A DNA stretch of 64,000 nucleotides. Source: Pontibacillus halophilus JSM 076056 = DSM 19796. Lineage in GTDB: Bacteria > Bacillota > Bacilli > Bacillales > BH030062. The stretch's first letter is position 1. Every line of letters starts with the position of its first letter. The notes beneath the pieces are model-generated. The model had not been told where the DNA came from. It worked only from the letters and a program-made list of their open reading frames with translations, and ran no database searches. Made by a program: the position numbers and the translations under genes. Positions 14,402-24,619 of the stretch are shown piece after piece. The stretch is from the NCBI RefSeq assembly GCF_000425205.1, contig NZ_AULI01000001.1, forward strand, positions 434,001 to 498,000, given 5' to 3'.

Positions 14402-16245
14402 GATAAACTCCTCCGCTGTTGGTTCATAAGCGGAAGTGTAAAGTGAATCGTTGTCCCTTTTCCTTCCTTACTATCAACCCAAATATTCCCGCCATGTGCT
14501 TCAATCATTTCCCTGGCAATAGCAAGACCAAGCCCGGTTCCACCAAGCTTTCTCGACCTTGCTTTATCGACTCGGTAGAAGCGGTCGAAGATTTTCCCTA
14601 TATTTTCTTTCGGAATTCCCATACCTTCGTCTGAAATACGAATATATAATTTTTGTTCTTTGCGCTTTTTCGACACGTCTAGACGTATTGTTCCACCCTC
14701 AGGTGAATACTTAATAGCATTGGAAATAATGTTATCCATCACTTGTGTAATCTTATCTTTATCCATCCAAACCCATATTGGACCTTCAATGGTTTTGGCT
14801 TCAAATGAAATATGTTCAGATTTATGCATCTCAAAACGTTCGACAATCTGATAGAAGAACCCAACAAAGTCGACCGTTTCTTTATACATCTTGTAATCCT
14901 TATTATCCATTTTGGATAGTTGCAGAAGGTCATTAACGAGTCGAATCATTCGTTCTGTCTCAGTCTGGGTCACGTTAAGGAAGCGTGGGGCAATCTCCTT
15001 ATCCTCCCAAGCACCGTCTGTTAAAGCTTCTAAATAGCTTCTCATAGAGGTGAGAGGGGTCCGGAGTTCATGTGAGACATTTGCAACAAACTCTCGTCGC
15101 TCTCGCTCCAATTTCTCTTGTTCTGTGACATCACTTAACACGGTAATGAAGCCATTCATTTCTTCTTCTTCATTCAATAGAATAGAGAAGCTTGCCTTTA
15201 GCAACAGCGTTTGATCATCGTCGCTAAAGTCGAGAATGAACGAGCCTGCATCATGTATTTCTGAGATATCATCTATACGATCATGAATCTGAAGGACATC
15301 TAAGAGCGACTTCCCTTTCACTTCGTCATTCGAGCGCTCTAGTAGGTTGGAAGCTGGATCATTCATAAGCATAATATGGCCGAATCGATCCGTCGCAATG
15401 ACGCCTTCAGTCATATTGGTGAGAACCGAGCTTAGCTTTCGTCGTTCCTCTTCAGTCGTGGCTTGTGCGAGCTTCAACTTATCGTTCATATCATTGAAGG
15501 CAACAGCCAACTGACCAATTTCATCGCCACTGTAGACATTTACCTTCTGTGAGAAGTCACCCGTTGCCATCACACGAGCTTGCTTTCTCATTTCAGCAAT
15601 TGGCCGTGTAATCGTGCGAGCTACAACAATTCCAATAATGGCAGAGATGAGCGTGGCGAATATGGTGCCTGTATAGAAGATTCGATTAATCGTCTGGAGC
15701 TGACTGTAGACCCCTTCCATGTTGGCCTGAAGGTAGATAGCACCTTCTGGGTCTTGGTTGCTGGACGAAGCCGCTGCATTAATGGGCACAATTTCAAGCA
15801 GAACACGGTTGCCCGTTTCCTCTGCTATGAAGGGTTGCGGGTCATATTTCTCGCCTGTTTGAAGCGTGTTTTTGATCCTGGCGTCTTGAGTGACCTTGCC
15901 AACTAAGTTCTCCTCAGCTTGCGGAATCGCCCCGACAATCCTTGCGTTCTTGTCTATGACTTGCAAGTTCGTAATCTCACTAAAGTCGGCGTTATCTAAT
16001 ATGTCCTGTATCTCTTCTTCTAAAGAAGGCCCGTCTTCTTTCGTAGGCTCTTGAAAAGCACGGGTAATCAAGTAACTTACCGTCTCTACATTCCCCTCGA
16101 CAGACTGCTGGAAGTTCTCTACGAGCTGGTCATGCAGTCGATTGACGAAATACGCTCCTATTAATTGAATTGCAATCAACAGGAGCAAAATGTAGACCAG
16201 AATAAATTTCATTCGTACAGATTGAAAGAAACCCACCTTCTGCAT
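14398..16245 (-). CDS. walK: WalK essential sensor histidine kinase
   Basis: The 615-aa kinase has TM1 (about 13-33), an extracellular PAS-like domain, TM2 (about 188-210), HAMP (about 211-262), a cytosolic PAS domain (about 265-370), a HisKA motif with phospho-acceptor His392 (VSHELRTPL), and an ATPase domain with NAIKYSPEGG, DEGMGI and GGTGLGLAI. It phosphorylates WalR and controls cell-wall hydrolase genes. It follows walR by 5 bp, and AGGAG precedes the ATG by 8 nt. Confidence 0.95.
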   Translation of the reverse strand: MQKVGFFQSVRMKFILVYILLLLIAIQLIGAYFVNRLHDQLVENFQQSVEGNVETVSYLITRAFQEPTKEDGPSLEEEIQDILDNADFSEITNLQVIDKNARIVGAIPQAEENLVGKVTQDARIKNTLQTGEKYDPQPFIAEETGNRVLLEIVPINAAASSSNQDPEGAIYLQANMEGVYSQLQTINRIFYTGTIFATLISAIIGIVVARTITRPIAEMRKQARVMATGDFSQKVNVYSGDEIGQLAVAFNDMNDKLKLAQATTEEERRKLSSVLTNMTEGVIATDRFGHIMLMNDPASNLLERSNDEVKGKSLLDVLQIHDRIDDISEIHDAGSFILDFSDDDQTLLLKASFSILLNEEEEMNGFITVLSDVTEQEKLERERREFVANVSHELRTPLTSMRSYLEALTDGAWEDKEIAPRFLNVTQTETERMIRLVNDLLQLSKMDNKDYKMYKETVDFVGFFYQIVERFEMHKSEHISFEAKTIEGPIWVWMDKDKITQVMDNIISNAIKYSPEGGTIRLDVSKKRKEQKLYIRISDEGMGIPKENIGKIFDRFYRVDKARSRKLGGTGLGLAIAREMIEAHGGNIWVDSKEGKGTTIHFTLPLMNQQRRSLS

Positions 16246-16250
16246 GAAAC

Positions 16251-16955
16251 CTACTCCTGCTCAGGGGTGCGGAGGTAGTAGCCAACTCCTCTTCGCGTTA
16301 CAATCCACATTGGCGTACTTGGGTTCTCTTCAATTTTCTCACGGAGGCGGCGTACGGTTACATCAACTGTACGAACGTCTCCATAGTAATCATAGCCCCA
16401 TACGGTTTCTAGCAAGTGCTCACGGGTCATGACTTGTCCAATGTGCTTCGCTAAATAGTGAAGCAATTCAAACTCACGATGGGTCAGCTCAATTTGTTCT
16501 CCATCCCTAGTTACGGTATATGCATCTGGATGAATGATTAGCTTCCCAATTTGAATGTCGTTCGTTTGTTTCGCAGATTCTTCTGCAACGTTCTGATGAC
16601 GACGAAGATTCGCCTTCACTCGAGCAATTAATTCACGGTTGTTAAATGGTTTCGTCACATAGTCATCTGCTCCGAGCTCAAGACCTAACACTTTGTCAAT
16701 CTCAGAGTCTTTCGCAGTAAGCATAATAATCGGCATACTATGATTCTTACGGATCTCACGGCATACTTCCATACCATCTTTACTTGGAAGCATAATATCC
16801 AACAAGATTAAATCCGGCACTTCCTCATTCGCGAGTTCTATGGCTTCCTGACCATCGAACGCGCATACGACTTCATAGCCTTCTTTCTCAAGGTTGAATT
16901 TTAATATATCTGCAATCGGCTGTTCATCATCTACAACTTGAATCTTAAAACTCAT
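16251..16955 (-). CDS. walR: WalR essential response regulator
   Basis: The 234-aa OmpR/PhoB-type regulator has a receiver domain with phospho-acceptor Asp in [13 protein letters not shown] (about residue 53) and a C-terminal winged helix ([16 protein letters not shown] ... RRGVGYYL). WalR activates autolysin and wall-remodelling genes. ATG 16955 ([11 protein letters not shown]) is preferred over the longer frame because it follows a GGAAGGG motif and matches the family length. It is the first gene of the walRKHIJ-htrC operon. Confidence 0.96.
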   Translation of the reverse strand: MSFKIQVVDDEQPIADILKFNLEKEGYEVVCAFDGQEAIELANEEVPDLILLDIMLPSKDGMEVCREIRKNHSMPIIMLTAKDSEIDKVLGLELGADDYVTKPFNNRELIARVKANLRRHQNVAEESAKQTNDIQIGKLIIHPDAYTVTRDGEQIELTHREFELLHYLAKHIGQVMTREHLLETVWGYDYYGDVRTVDVTVRRLREKIEENPSTPMWIVTRRGVGYYLRTPEQE

Positions 16956-17049
16956 TGAAATCCCTTCCTTCTTTACGGGCAATAGTGTATGTGTTACATA
17001 TTTTAACGTATTTTAAGTGAAATGTCTTTTCCGGTTCCATACTATGACA

Positions 17050-17076
17050 AAACCTCTAGCTATGAGCTAGAGGTTT
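17050..17076 (-). terminator. Terminator after the M23 peptidase gene
   Basis: A perfect 11-bp stem (AACCTCTAGCT with AGCTAGAGGTT) and 3-nt loop, with a short T-run on the minus strand, separates this gene from walR. Confidence 0.85.
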
Positions 17077-17080
17077 CATG

Positions 17081-18529
17081 TTAGTAATTCACATATTGTA
17101 ACGGGTTTTGTAGGTCGCCGTCTTTGTATACTTCAAAGTGGAGGTGAACACCAGTTGACCTGCCTGTCGTCCCCATTTGACCAATCGTAGAGCCTGCTGT
17201 CACCGTATCGCCAACATCGACACTGATTGATGAAAGGTGGGCGTAGATTGTCTTATACCCATTGTTGTGGTTAATGACAACTTTATTCCCATAGCCACTT
17301 GAATCGAACCCTGTTGATGTCACCGTACCATTATCTACTGCTAGGATTGAGCGGTCGGTTACGCCAGCAACGTCAATCCCCTTATGGTAAGAACCCCAAC
17401 GTTCTCCTTGTTCACTCGTCAGAACACCACCACGAGTTGGATTCACGAAGTCGCCCGTTCCACGAGAAGGTTTTTCTTTGGTACCTTTTACGACAATACG
17501 TTTTTCAGCATCTTTCGTCACCTTCTCAGTAATGACATCCTTAGATGTTTCTTGCCCGTCTTCATTTACGATTTCATACGTAATTCTTTTCTCTCCATCT
17601 TGTCCTTCTTGAAGAACTTTCTCTTCACCTTTATATAAATCAGACGATTTCTTTGTTTCCGTTTCGTGCTCAATCGTCTGCATCTCTTCAACACGCTTCT
17701 TACTTACTACATGGACATATGGCTCCGTGTCTTTAACATTTACTGTTTGTCCAATCTGGATGACAGAATCTTCATTCATGCCATCATTCAAGCTCATCAA
17801 TTCATCCATAGATAAATCGAATTTAGAGGCAACCTTTCCAAGAACGTCACCTTCTTGTATTTCGTACGTTTCATCAGTCTCGCTGCCCTGTTCTAAGATT
17901 GAAATTGCTTCGTCTTTTGTCACAACTTCATCTGGGGCTACTTTTTGACTCGTATAAGACACGTCTTTAGAAAGGGAAACATCAATCAATTCCACGTCTT
18001 CATCGACTTGAATTGGCGTTTCTTCATCTTCACGCTCCTTAAGCTTGTCGAGCCAGTCTTCGTCTACGTATGATTCTTTAATGGAGCGTACAACAGCTTT
18101 TGCTTTGTCTTCATTTTCAACATACGTGATTACTTCTTCATCAATCTGAAGTCCTACCGCATCTACTTTAATCGTTAGTTCATTCTCTAACGTCTTCATA
18201 ATTTGTTCATTATCGAATGAAGGTCGAAATACTTTCTCAGGCACATATGTAATCGTCTCACCAGATGTTAGAGATAGATCTTCATAGTCTCCTTGTTTCG
18301 ACTCGATTTGTTTTTGAACGTACTGTTGTACCATGGATTGATCATCTACGGTACCAATGTGCTCCCCGTCCATATACACATGATAGACAGTCGGCAATTG
18401 TTGTTCAATTGTATCCGCATAGGCTGAACCAACTGTAACTCCAATTCCTATGGTCGTTGTTAATACAACTTTCTTCCAGAACGAATGGTGCGACGGACTG
18501 TATCTTTTCTTACTTCTAACAATTCCCAC
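17081..18529 (-). CDS. Secreted M23 peptidase with LysM and G5 domains
   Basis: The 482-aa protein starts at GTG 18529 (AGGAGG 9 nt upstream). It has an N-terminal signal segment (about residues 18-38), a LysM domain (YEIQEGDVLGKVASKFDLS ... VIQIGQTVNV, about 225-270), a G5 domain (about 280-350), and a C-terminal M23 metallopeptidase domain with HKGIDVAG and VHLHFEV carrying the zinc ligands. Such enzymes cut peptide cross-links in peptidoglycan. It lies next to walR, the master regulator of wall hydrolases; a WalR-like box is seen about 120 bp upstream. Confidence 0.9.
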   Translation of the reverse strand: MGIVRSKKRYSPSHHSFWKKVVLTTTIGIGVTVGSAYADTIEQQLPTVYHVYMDGEHIGTVDDQSMVQQYVQKQIESKQGDYEDLSLTSGETITYVPEKVFRPSFDNEQIMKTLENELTIKVDAVGLQIDEEVITYVENEDKAKAVVRSIKESYVDEDWLDKLKEREDEETPIQVDEDVELIDVSLSKDVSYTSQKVAPDEVVTKDEAISILEQGSETDETYEIQEGDVLGKVASKFDLSMDELMSLNDGMNEDSVIQIGQTVNVKDTEPYVHVVSKKRVEEMQTIEHETETKKSSDLYKGEEKVLQEGQDGEKRITYEIVNEDGQETSKDVITEKVTKDAEKRIVVKGTKEKPSRGTGDFVNPTRGGVLTSEQGERWGSYHKGIDVAGVTDRSILAVDNGTVTSTGFDSSGYGNKVVINHNNGYKTIYAHLSSISVDVGDTVTAGSTIGQMGTTGRSTGVHLHFEVYKDGDLQNPLQYVNY

Positions 18530-18860
18530 AGCAATGGTCCTCCTACTAGCATTTACAAATTGAATTAGATTTCTACAATCTTCGAGCGTTTATCCTTAAC
18601 TAATCTATCATACCTATCATCCCCATAAAATAGGAAACTAGAGAATGTAATACACTTGTATAATAGTTACCAAAAGCATCCTCACCTTTGGTATTACTAC
18701 ATCAAAAGTGTAAATATTCACTTATTTAAGTGGATAAAAAGGGTATATATGGGAGTTTTGTTTCAGTAATGTTACAAGACGTTAAGGAATATCATTCCTA
18801 AAGTCCTATAATCTTCAACTATTAGGAAATTTTATAGGAATCTTGTTGTAAACAAAACAA
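18530..18860. other. Intergenic region upstream of the M23 gene
   Basis: There is no ORF. It contains TGTAAT-N5-TGTATA at 18646-18662, close to the WalR half-site repeat pattern (TGTWAH twice with 5-bp spacing), though on the plus strand and with one position off. AT-rich direct and inverted words occur near 18780-18850 without a clear function. Confidence 0.4.
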
Positions 18861-18891
18861 AAGCAGGGTAGACATAATGTCAACCCTGCTT
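18851..18891 (-). terminator. Terminator of the tRNA operon
   Basis: A long near-perfect palindrome (AAGCAGGGT ... ACCCTGCTT with a further GACAT/ATGTC pair) is followed on the minus strand by a T-rich tail, just after tRNA-Phe. Confidence 0.85.
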
Positions 18892-18906
18892 CGTATTTTA
18901 AGAGAG

Positions 18907-18979
<73 letters not shown>

Positions 18980-19044
18980 ATGTTTAATGAGGTTTAGCTT
19001 CTTTAGAAGAAATTGAGAAACCTACTAGTATTCTAGAAAAGCAA

Positions 19045-19121
19045 TGGCGGTCCGGACGGGACTCGAACCCGCGACCTCCTGCGTGACAGGCAGGCATTCT
19101 AACCAACTGAACTACCGGACC
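19045..19121 (-). tRNA. tRNA-Asp (GTC)
   Basis: Minus-strand cloverleaf with acceptor GGTCCGG, anticodon loop CTGTCAC, discriminator G and an encoded CCA. Confidence 0.97.
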
Positions 19122-19129
19122 ATATAAAT

Positions 19130-19204
19130 TGGTGACCCGTACGGGATTCGAACCCGTGTTACCGCCGTGAAAGGGCGGTGTCTTAACCACTTGACCAACG
19201 GGCC
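19130..19204 (-). tRNA. tRNA-Glu (TTC)
   Basis: Minus-strand cloverleaf with acceptor GGCCCGT, anticodon loop CTTTCAC and an encoded CCA. First gene of the Glu-Asp-Phe cluster. Confidence 0.97.
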
Positions 19205-19290
19205 GTATTAAGAAAAAAGATTTCTTAAGTGACAGCGATATTAATATTATCATAGGGTTTTACATTATGCAATAATATATTCGAAAAAAA

Positions 19291-19316
19291 ATAAAAAGAG
19301 GGGAGAGGCTCCCCTC
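19291..19316 (-). terminator. Terminator after purA
   Basis: A perfect 8-bp stem (GAGGGGAG with CTCCCCTC) with a 3-nt loop and a long T-rich tail on the minus strand, located 11 bp after the purA stop. Confidence 0.9.
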
Positions 19317-19327
19317 AAAACCTATGC

Positions 19328-20611
19328 TTAGTAGATAGATTTCACAATATTTGTCTGTTCACGGTCTGGACCTACTGAGAAGACGGCAATTGGAATTCCA
19401 GTTAATTGTGAAACACGCTCAATATAATTTCGTGCATTTACCGGAAGATCCTCAAGTCGCTTCACGCCTGTGATGTCTTCTGTCCATCCTGGTAGCTCCT
19501 CATACACCGGCTCACACTGGGCAAGCACGTTAAGGTTAGCTGGGAATTCCTCTAGAACTTCGCCATTGTACGTGTACGCCGTACAAATCTTCACGGTCTC
19601 AAGTCCTGTTAAGACATCGATTGAATTAAGGGATAGTTCTGTAATCCCGCTCACACGACGCGCATGACTAACGACTACACTGTCGAACCAGCCTACACGT
19701 CGAGGACGTCCTGTAGTTGTACCGTACTCACGGCCCACCTCACGAATTTGATTTCCAATCTCCCCGTGCAATTCAGTAGGGAAGGGGCCATCTCCAACAC
19801 GTGTTGTATAGGCTTTTGATACACCTACAACGGACGAAATCTTCGTAGGGCCAACACCCGCGCCAATCGTAACACCACCTGCGATTGGGTTGGATGAAGT
19901 AACGAATGGATACGTACCTTGGTCGATATCTAGCATTACGCCTTGAGCACCCTCAAACAACACTTTCTCATCACGCTGGAATGCTTCGTCTAACACTTTA
20001 GAAGCATCGCATACGTACTGAGCAAGCTGCTGTCCGTATTCATAGTACTCTTCAAAAATGTCTTCAGCAGAAAGTGGGGAAGAACCGTATAGTTTTTCAA
20101 ACAGTTCATTTTTCTCTTTCACATTCTGTTTTACTTTCTCATAGAAAGAGTCACGGTCTAGTAAATCGGCAATACGAATGCCGACACGCGCGACCTTGTC
20201 CATATAGGCAGGACCAATCCCTTTCTTCGTAGTTCCAATCTTCTGGTCGCCTTTCGCCTCTTCCTGCAATTCGTCCAAACGAACGTGATAAGGAAGAATG
20301 ACTTGAGCTCGGTTGCTGATTCGTAGGTTGTCCGTAGACACATTACGATCATGTAAGTATTGAATTTCTCTCACAAGCGACTTCGGATTAATAACCATAC
20401 CGTTTCCGAGTACGCAAATTTTATCATCATAGAATATTCCGGATGGAATTAAGTGAAGTTTATACGTATCTCCATCAAATTGAATTGTATGTCCTGCGTT
20501 ATCTCCGCCTTGATAGCGTGAGACAACGTTTGCCTCGCGGGAAAGAAAGTCTGTTATTTTACCTTTACCTTCATCGCCCCACTGAGTTCCTACTACTACA
20601 ACTGAAGACAT
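19328..20611 (-). CDS. purA: Adenylosuccinate synthetase
   Basis: The 427-aa enzyme joins IMP and aspartate with GTP to make adenylosuccinate, the first committed step to AMP. The N-terminal P-loop motif [16 protein letters not shown] and the C-terminal VGPDREQTN are intact, and the length is normal. ATG 20611 is chosen because GGAGGTG lies 6 nt upstream; a GTG three codons earlier overlaps the Shine-Dalgarno. A pair of PurBox-like sequences upstream suggests PurR control. Confidence 0.97.
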   Translation of the reverse strand: MSSVVVVGTQWGDEGKGKITDFLSREANVVSRYQGGDNAGHTIQFDGDTYKLHLIPSGIFYDDKICVLGNGMVINPKSLVREIQYLHDRNVSTDNLRISNRAQVILPYHVRLDELQEEAKGDQKIGTTKKGIGPAYMDKVARVGIRIADLLDRDSFYEKVKQNVKEKNELFEKLYGSSPLSAEDIFEEYYEYGQQLAQYVCDASKVLDEAFQRDEKVLFEGAQGVMLDIDQGTYPFVTSSNPIAGGVTIGAGVGPTKISSVVGVSKAYTTRVGDGPFPTELHGEIGNQIREVGREYGTTTGRPRRVGWFDSVVVSHARRVSGITELSLNSIDVLTGLETVKICTAYTYNGEVLEEFPANLNVLAQCEPVYEELPGWTEDITGVKRLEDLPVNARNYIERVSQLTGIPIAVFSVGPDREQTNIVKSIY

Positions 20612-20691
20612 ATCGGGCACCTCCGTGTAATGTTATCTTTTTTACTCACAACAGTCTAATCTTACCAGCAATGAATACACGTGTCAAAGTT

Positions 20692-20734
20692 AAAAACGAA
20701 CATTAATACAACATGGAGTTTTATCGTTCGTTAA
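20692..20734. promoter_or_regulatory. Candidate PurR-binding PurBoxes upstream of purA
   Basis: A near-consensus box (AAAAACGAACATT against AWWWCCGAACWWT, one mismatch) centres on CGAAC at 20697-20701. An inverted partner has GTTCG at 20726-20730. The inverted arrangement and spacing match known PurR sites; the second box is weaker. Confidence 0.55.
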
Positions 20735-20740
20735 AACAAT

Positions 20741-20770
20741 AAAAAAAGAATCCCACTATTGTGAGATTCT
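20741..20770 (-). terminator. Terminator after dnaC
   Basis: A 10-bp stem (AGAATCTCAC with GTGGGATTCT, one wobble) is followed on the minus strand by seven T, immediately after the dnaC stop. Confidence 0.9.
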
Positions 20771-22135
20771 CTATGCAGGTGGAACATCTGCTTCCGAATA
20801 GCGGTGGTCCAAATCAACGAATTTGTTGTATTCTTTCACGAAGGCAAGTTCGACCGTACCTACTGGACCGTTACGTTGCTTCGCAAGGATGATTTCAATA
20901 ATGTTGTTGTTCTCCGTTTCGCGGTCGTAATAGTCATCACGATATAAGAATCCGACAATATCCGCATCCTGCTCAATACTTCCTGATTCACGAATATCCG
21001 ACATCATTGGACGCTTGTCTTGACGCCCTTCAACGCCACGAGACAGCTGTGATAGTGCAATAAGCGGCACATTCAATTCACGAGCTAGTCCTTTAAGCGC
21101 ACGAGAGATCTCAGACACCTCTTGCTGACGGTTCTCTTTAGATGCGTTCCCTGTACCGCTAATCAGTTGCAGGTAGTCAATGAGAATCATGCCTAGCCCT
21201 TGTTCCTGAGCAAGACGACGACACTTAGAACGGATTTCGTTCACTGTAATCCCTGGGGTATCGTCGATGAACACACCAGCGTTAGAGAGGCTCCCCATCG
21301 CCATTGTAAGCTTGCCCCAGTCTTCTGCCTCAAGGTTACCATTACGCAGTCGTGTGGCGTCGATATTGCCCTCAGCACACAACATACGCATGACAAGTTG
21401 GTCTGCACCCATCTCAAGAGAGAAGATGGCGACATTCTCATCTGTACGAGTCGCTACGTTCTGTGCAATATTCAGAGCAAACGCCGTTTTACCAACCGAT
21501 GGACGGGCAGCAATAATAATTAAGTCGTTCCGTTGGAAACCAGCCGTCATTCCATCTAAATCACGGAATCCGGTCGGAACTCCTGTAATGTCTGCATCTC
21601 GGTTATGCAATTGCTCAATGTTGTCATACACATCAATAAGCACATCTTTAATGTTTTGGAAGCGTCCAGAGTTTTTCTGCTGGGCTACTTCAAGAATGGA
21701 TTTCTCCGCGTCATTAAGAAGGCCTTCAATATCGCCTTCTTCAGAGTATCCGTTCGTTACAATCGTAGTTGCCGTTCGAATTAAACGGCGTAGTATTGAT
21801 TTCTCTTCTACAATCTTTACGTAGTACTCAATATTTGCCGCGGTCGGCACACTATTAGCCAAGTCACTCAAATAAGAAACGCCGCCCACTTCATCTAAGA
21901 TGTGCTGGTTGGACAGCGCTGTAGTCACGGTAACGAGGTCAATGGGTTCTGCTCGTTCTGACAAACGAACCATCACTTCATAAATCCGCTGATGACTGGC
22001 ACGGTAGAAGTCATCTGACACCAGTACTTCCGTTGCTGTTGTAATGGATTGCGGTTCTAAAAAGATCGCACCGAGCACCGCTTGCTCGGCTTCGATGTTA
22101 TGCGGTGGGGTGCGATCTTGAAACATGTCACTCAC
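20771..22135 (-). CDS. dnaC: Replicative DNA helicase
   Basis: The 454-aa hexameric helicase (DnaB of other bacteria) unwinds DNA at the fork. It has an N-terminal primase-interaction domain (PHNIEAEQAVLGAIF) and a RecA-like domain with Walker A in AARPSVGKTAFALN, Walker B IDYLQL and SQLSRGVE. Start GTG 22135 has GGAGG 8 nt upstream and gives the family N-terminus; the ATG three codons later is too far from the Shine-Dalgarno. It lies downstream of rplI and gdpP, as in B. subtilis. Confidence 0.97.
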   Translation of the reverse strand: MSDMFQDRTPPHNIEAEQAVLGAIFLEPQSITTATEVLVSDDFYRASHQRIYEVMVRLSERAEPIDLVTVTTALSNQHILDEVGGVSYLSDLANSVPTAANIEYYVKIVEEKSILRRLIRTATTIVTNGYSEEGDIEGLLNDAEKSILEVAQQKNSGRFQNIKDVLIDVYDNIEQLHNRDADITGVPTGFRDLDGMTAGFQRNDLIIIAARPSVGKTAFALNIAQNVATRTDENVAIFSLEMGADQLVMRMLCAEGNIDATRLRNGNLEAEDWGKLTMAMGSLSNAGVFIDDTPGITVNEIRSKCRRLAQEQGLGMILIDYLQLISGTGNASKENRQQEVSEISRALKGLARELNVPLIALSQLSRGVEGRQDKRPMMSDIRESGSIEQDADIVGFLYRDDYYDRETENNNIIEIILAKQRNGPVGTVELAFVKEYNKFVDLDHRYSEADVPPA

Positions 22136-22170
22136 TTCGTTTTCCTCCCTAGAAGTTCAGAGGATGGGAA

Positions 22171-22617
22171 TTACTTTTCGCCAACGTGCACTTTGATTGT
22201 TCCCATCACTTCGTTGTGTAATTTAACAGGAACATTGGTGTATCCAAGAGAGCGAATCGGGTTGTCTAGTTCTATTTTACGCTTATCGATTTTAATGTTA
22301 TGCATCTTCTTTAATTCATCTGAAATGTGCTTGCTTGTAATCGATCCGAATAGACCGCCTTGGTCGCCAGATTTCGCTTTAACTTCGACCGTTAAGTCTG
22401 CAAGTTTTTCTTTCAGTTTCTTAGCATCTTCAACCTCTTGCTGCTCTTGTTCTTTTTGCTTTTCATTTTGCTGTTTAAGAGCTTTTAGGTTTCCTGGAGT
22501 AGCTTCAACTGCTAGCCCTTTTTTCAGAAGGAAGTTACGCGCATAGCCTTCAGATACGTCTTTTACTTCGCCTTTTTTTCCTTTACCTTTAACATCCTGT
22601 TGGAAAATCACTTTCAT
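22171..22617 (-). CDS. rplI: Ribosomal protein L9
   Basis: The 148-aa protein has the L9 N-terminal signature ([20 protein letters not shown]), a long connecting helix rich in Lys/Glu/Gln, and a C-terminal rRNA-binding domain. GGAGG lies upstream. The start overlaps the gdpP stop as ATGA, so translation is probably coupled. Confidence 0.97.
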   Translation of the reverse strand: MKVIFQQDVKGKGKKGEVKDVSEGYARNFLLKKGLAVEATPGNLKALKQQNEKQKEQEQQEVEDAKKLKEKLADLTVEVKAKSGDQGGLFGSITSKHISDELKKMHNIKIDKRKIELDNPIRSLGYTNVPVKLHNEVMGTIKVHVGEK

Positions 22618-24587
22618 GATTCGGTGCCTCCTTCAACGTACTCATCAATAATTTCTTTTAATTGAGCTTCCGCTTCTTCAATCGATGTATCATCTAATTG
22701 AGTCGCTGCGTTCGTCAAATGCCCTCCGCCATTCATGCTCTCCATGATGACCTGGACATTCACATCTCCTAATGAACGAGCACTAATGCCAATACGGCCG
22801 TCTTCACGTTCCGAGATTACAAAGGAACAAACAACGCCGCTCATCGTTAATAGCGTATCGGCAGCTTGAGCAATCAGTACCGGGCCATACGTTTCGCCGT
22901 GATCTCCTTTTGAGATGGCGATGCCATCCCGGTAGATCGTCGCTCGTTCAATTAGACGACTGCGATTCACATACACATCCAAATCTTCTTTCATAAACTT
23001 CTGGACGAGGACAGTATCTGCCCCTTTCGAGCGCAAGTAACTTGCCGCATCGAACGTACGAGAGCCTGTACGAAGCGTGAAACTCTTCGTATCTACGATG
23101 ATACCCGCTAAGAGTGCGGTTGACTCTAACATATTAAGCTTCAATTGCTTTGGTTGATATTCTAACAGCTCAGTCACGAGTTCTGCAGTTGAAGAGGCAT
23201 ACGGCTCCATATAAACGAGCGTAGGGTCTTCAATGAACTCTTCAGCTCGACGATGGTGGTCAATGACAACAACATGCTCCGTCTTCGACAAGAGCTTCTC
23301 TTCAATAACAAGAGAAGGTTTATGCGTGTCTACAACGACGAGGAGTGTATTCTTCCCAACGACTTCCTGCGCCTGGTCAGGGGAGACGAACCAAGACCAC
23401 AGCTCATCATGCTCCTCGACCTCTTCAATTAAACGTTGGACTCCCGTATTCATTTCATCTGGGTCATACACGATAAATCCGTCTTTGTCGTTCGCTTGGG
23501 CGACCTTTAGAATCCCAATACACGCTCCAATCGAATCCATATCCGGATTCTTGTGCCCCATAATCATGACCTTGTCACTTTCTCGGACAAGCTCTTTCAA
23601 CGCATGAGAGATGACTCGTGCACGTACTCGTGTCCGTTTCTCCATCGGATTCGTCTTCCCACCATAGAAGCGTACTTTCCCGTTCTCATCCTTAATTACA
23701 ACCTGGTCACCGCCTCGGCCAAGTGCGAGGTCGAGACTAGACTGGGCAAGTTCACCAAGCTCAGGTAGAGGGACTTCTCCAGAGCCAATTCCAAAGCTTA
23801 ATGTAAGCGGCACATTGTTTTCGGAAATCAGTCCGCGAATTTCATCTAAGATCTCGAATTTATACTTCTCTAAGTTGGCTAATATCTCTTGATTCATGAT
23901 GGCAAAGAACTTCTCTTGTGAAGAACGCTTCAAGAAAATGTTATGTTCTTGAGACCATTTGTTTAAGAGGGAAGTCATTTGAGAATTTAGATGACTTTTC
24001 GCTGTATCATCCATCGCCTGCGTAATTTCTTCATAGTTATCAAGAAAAATAATAGCAAGAACCGTTCGGTCGTTCTGGTACGACTTTTGTAGTTCTTTTT
24101 GCTTTGTACGATCGAACAAATAAAGAAGACGTTCCTCTTTCTTAATTTGCGTCTGTAGCTCATAATCTTCTACTTCTACCCATACTTCTTCCTTATCTTC
24201 CTTAATGGCTGGCACAAGCTTCTTAGAGACCTCATTAAGCGATTTGCCTACTAATGTATCATTTGGGAAGAAGTTGTTCATATAAGGGTTCGCCCATTCA
24301 ATATCATGCTCTTCACTATAGAGCACAATCCCAAGAGGCATCTCAAGTAACGCTTCTTCACCGACCTTCTTTACTCGGTGGGAGAGCGTCGATATATACT
24401 CTTCAGTCTCAGATAACAAGTGGCGTTCACTACGCACACTGTAGTATATAGAGGCAGCCAATAATGCGGTCATGATTAAACCGAGCTCCCACTGATAGTA
24501 GTAAATGACCACCAGTAACAAAACGGATAATAAATAAATTACCCACAAATGGCTGCTCAAGGTTGGTTTTTTAAAGATATTCGGCAT
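22614..24587 (-). CDS. gdpP: Cyclic-di-AMP phosphodiesterase GdpP
   Basis: The 657-aa membrane protein has two N-terminal membrane helices, a degenerate PAS domain, a degenerate GGDEF domain and a C-terminal DHH/DHHA1 phosphodiesterase with [20 protein letters not shown] and [10 protein letters not shown]. It hydrolyses c-di-AMP to pApA and so influences potassium balance and wall stress. The start is ATG 24587 because TAGGAG lies 9 nt upstream; an ATG three codons earlier is on top of the Shine-Dalgarno. Forms an operon with yybS, rplI and dnaC. Confidence 0.95.
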   Translation of the reverse strand: MPNIFKKPTLSSHLWVIYLLSVLLLVVIYYYQWELGLIMTALLAASIYYSVRSERHLLSETEEYISTLSHRVKKVGEEALLEMPLGIVLYSEEHDIEWANPYMNNFFPNDTLVGKSLNEVSKKLVPAIKEDKEEVWVEVEDYELQTQIKKEERLLYLFDRTKQKELQKSYQNDRTVLAIIFLDNYEEITQAMDDTAKSHLNSQMTSLLNKWSQEHNIFLKRSSQEKFFAIMNQEILANLEKYKFEILDEIRGLISENNVPLTLSFGIGSGEVPLPELGELAQSSLDLALGRGGDQVVIKDENGKVRFYGGKTNPMEKRTRVRARVISHALKELVRESDKVMIMGHKNPDMDSIGACIGILKVAQANDKDGFIVYDPDEMNTGVQRLIEEVEEHDELWSWFVSPDQAQEVVGKNTLLVVVDTHKPSLVIEEKLLSKTEHVVVIDHHRRAEEFIEDPTLVYMEPYASSTAELVTELLEYQPKQLKLNMLESTALLAGIIVDTKSFTLRTGSRTFDAASYLRSKGADTVLVQKFMKEDLDVYVNRSRLIERATIYRDGIAISKGDHGETYGPVLIAQAADTLLTMSGVVCSFVISEREDGRIGISARSLGDVNVQVIMESMNGGGHLTNAATQLDDTSIEEAEAQLKEIIDEYVEGGTES

Positions 24588-24619
24588 GACCGTCATCTCC
24601 TACAGTTGTAAACGACAAA

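Noticed and set aside
18984-19253. 89-aa minus-strand ORF
   Set aside because: It is the translation of tRNA-Asp and tRNA-Glu sequence; the typical tRNA-derived peptide VVQLVRMPACHAGGRGFESRP is visible.
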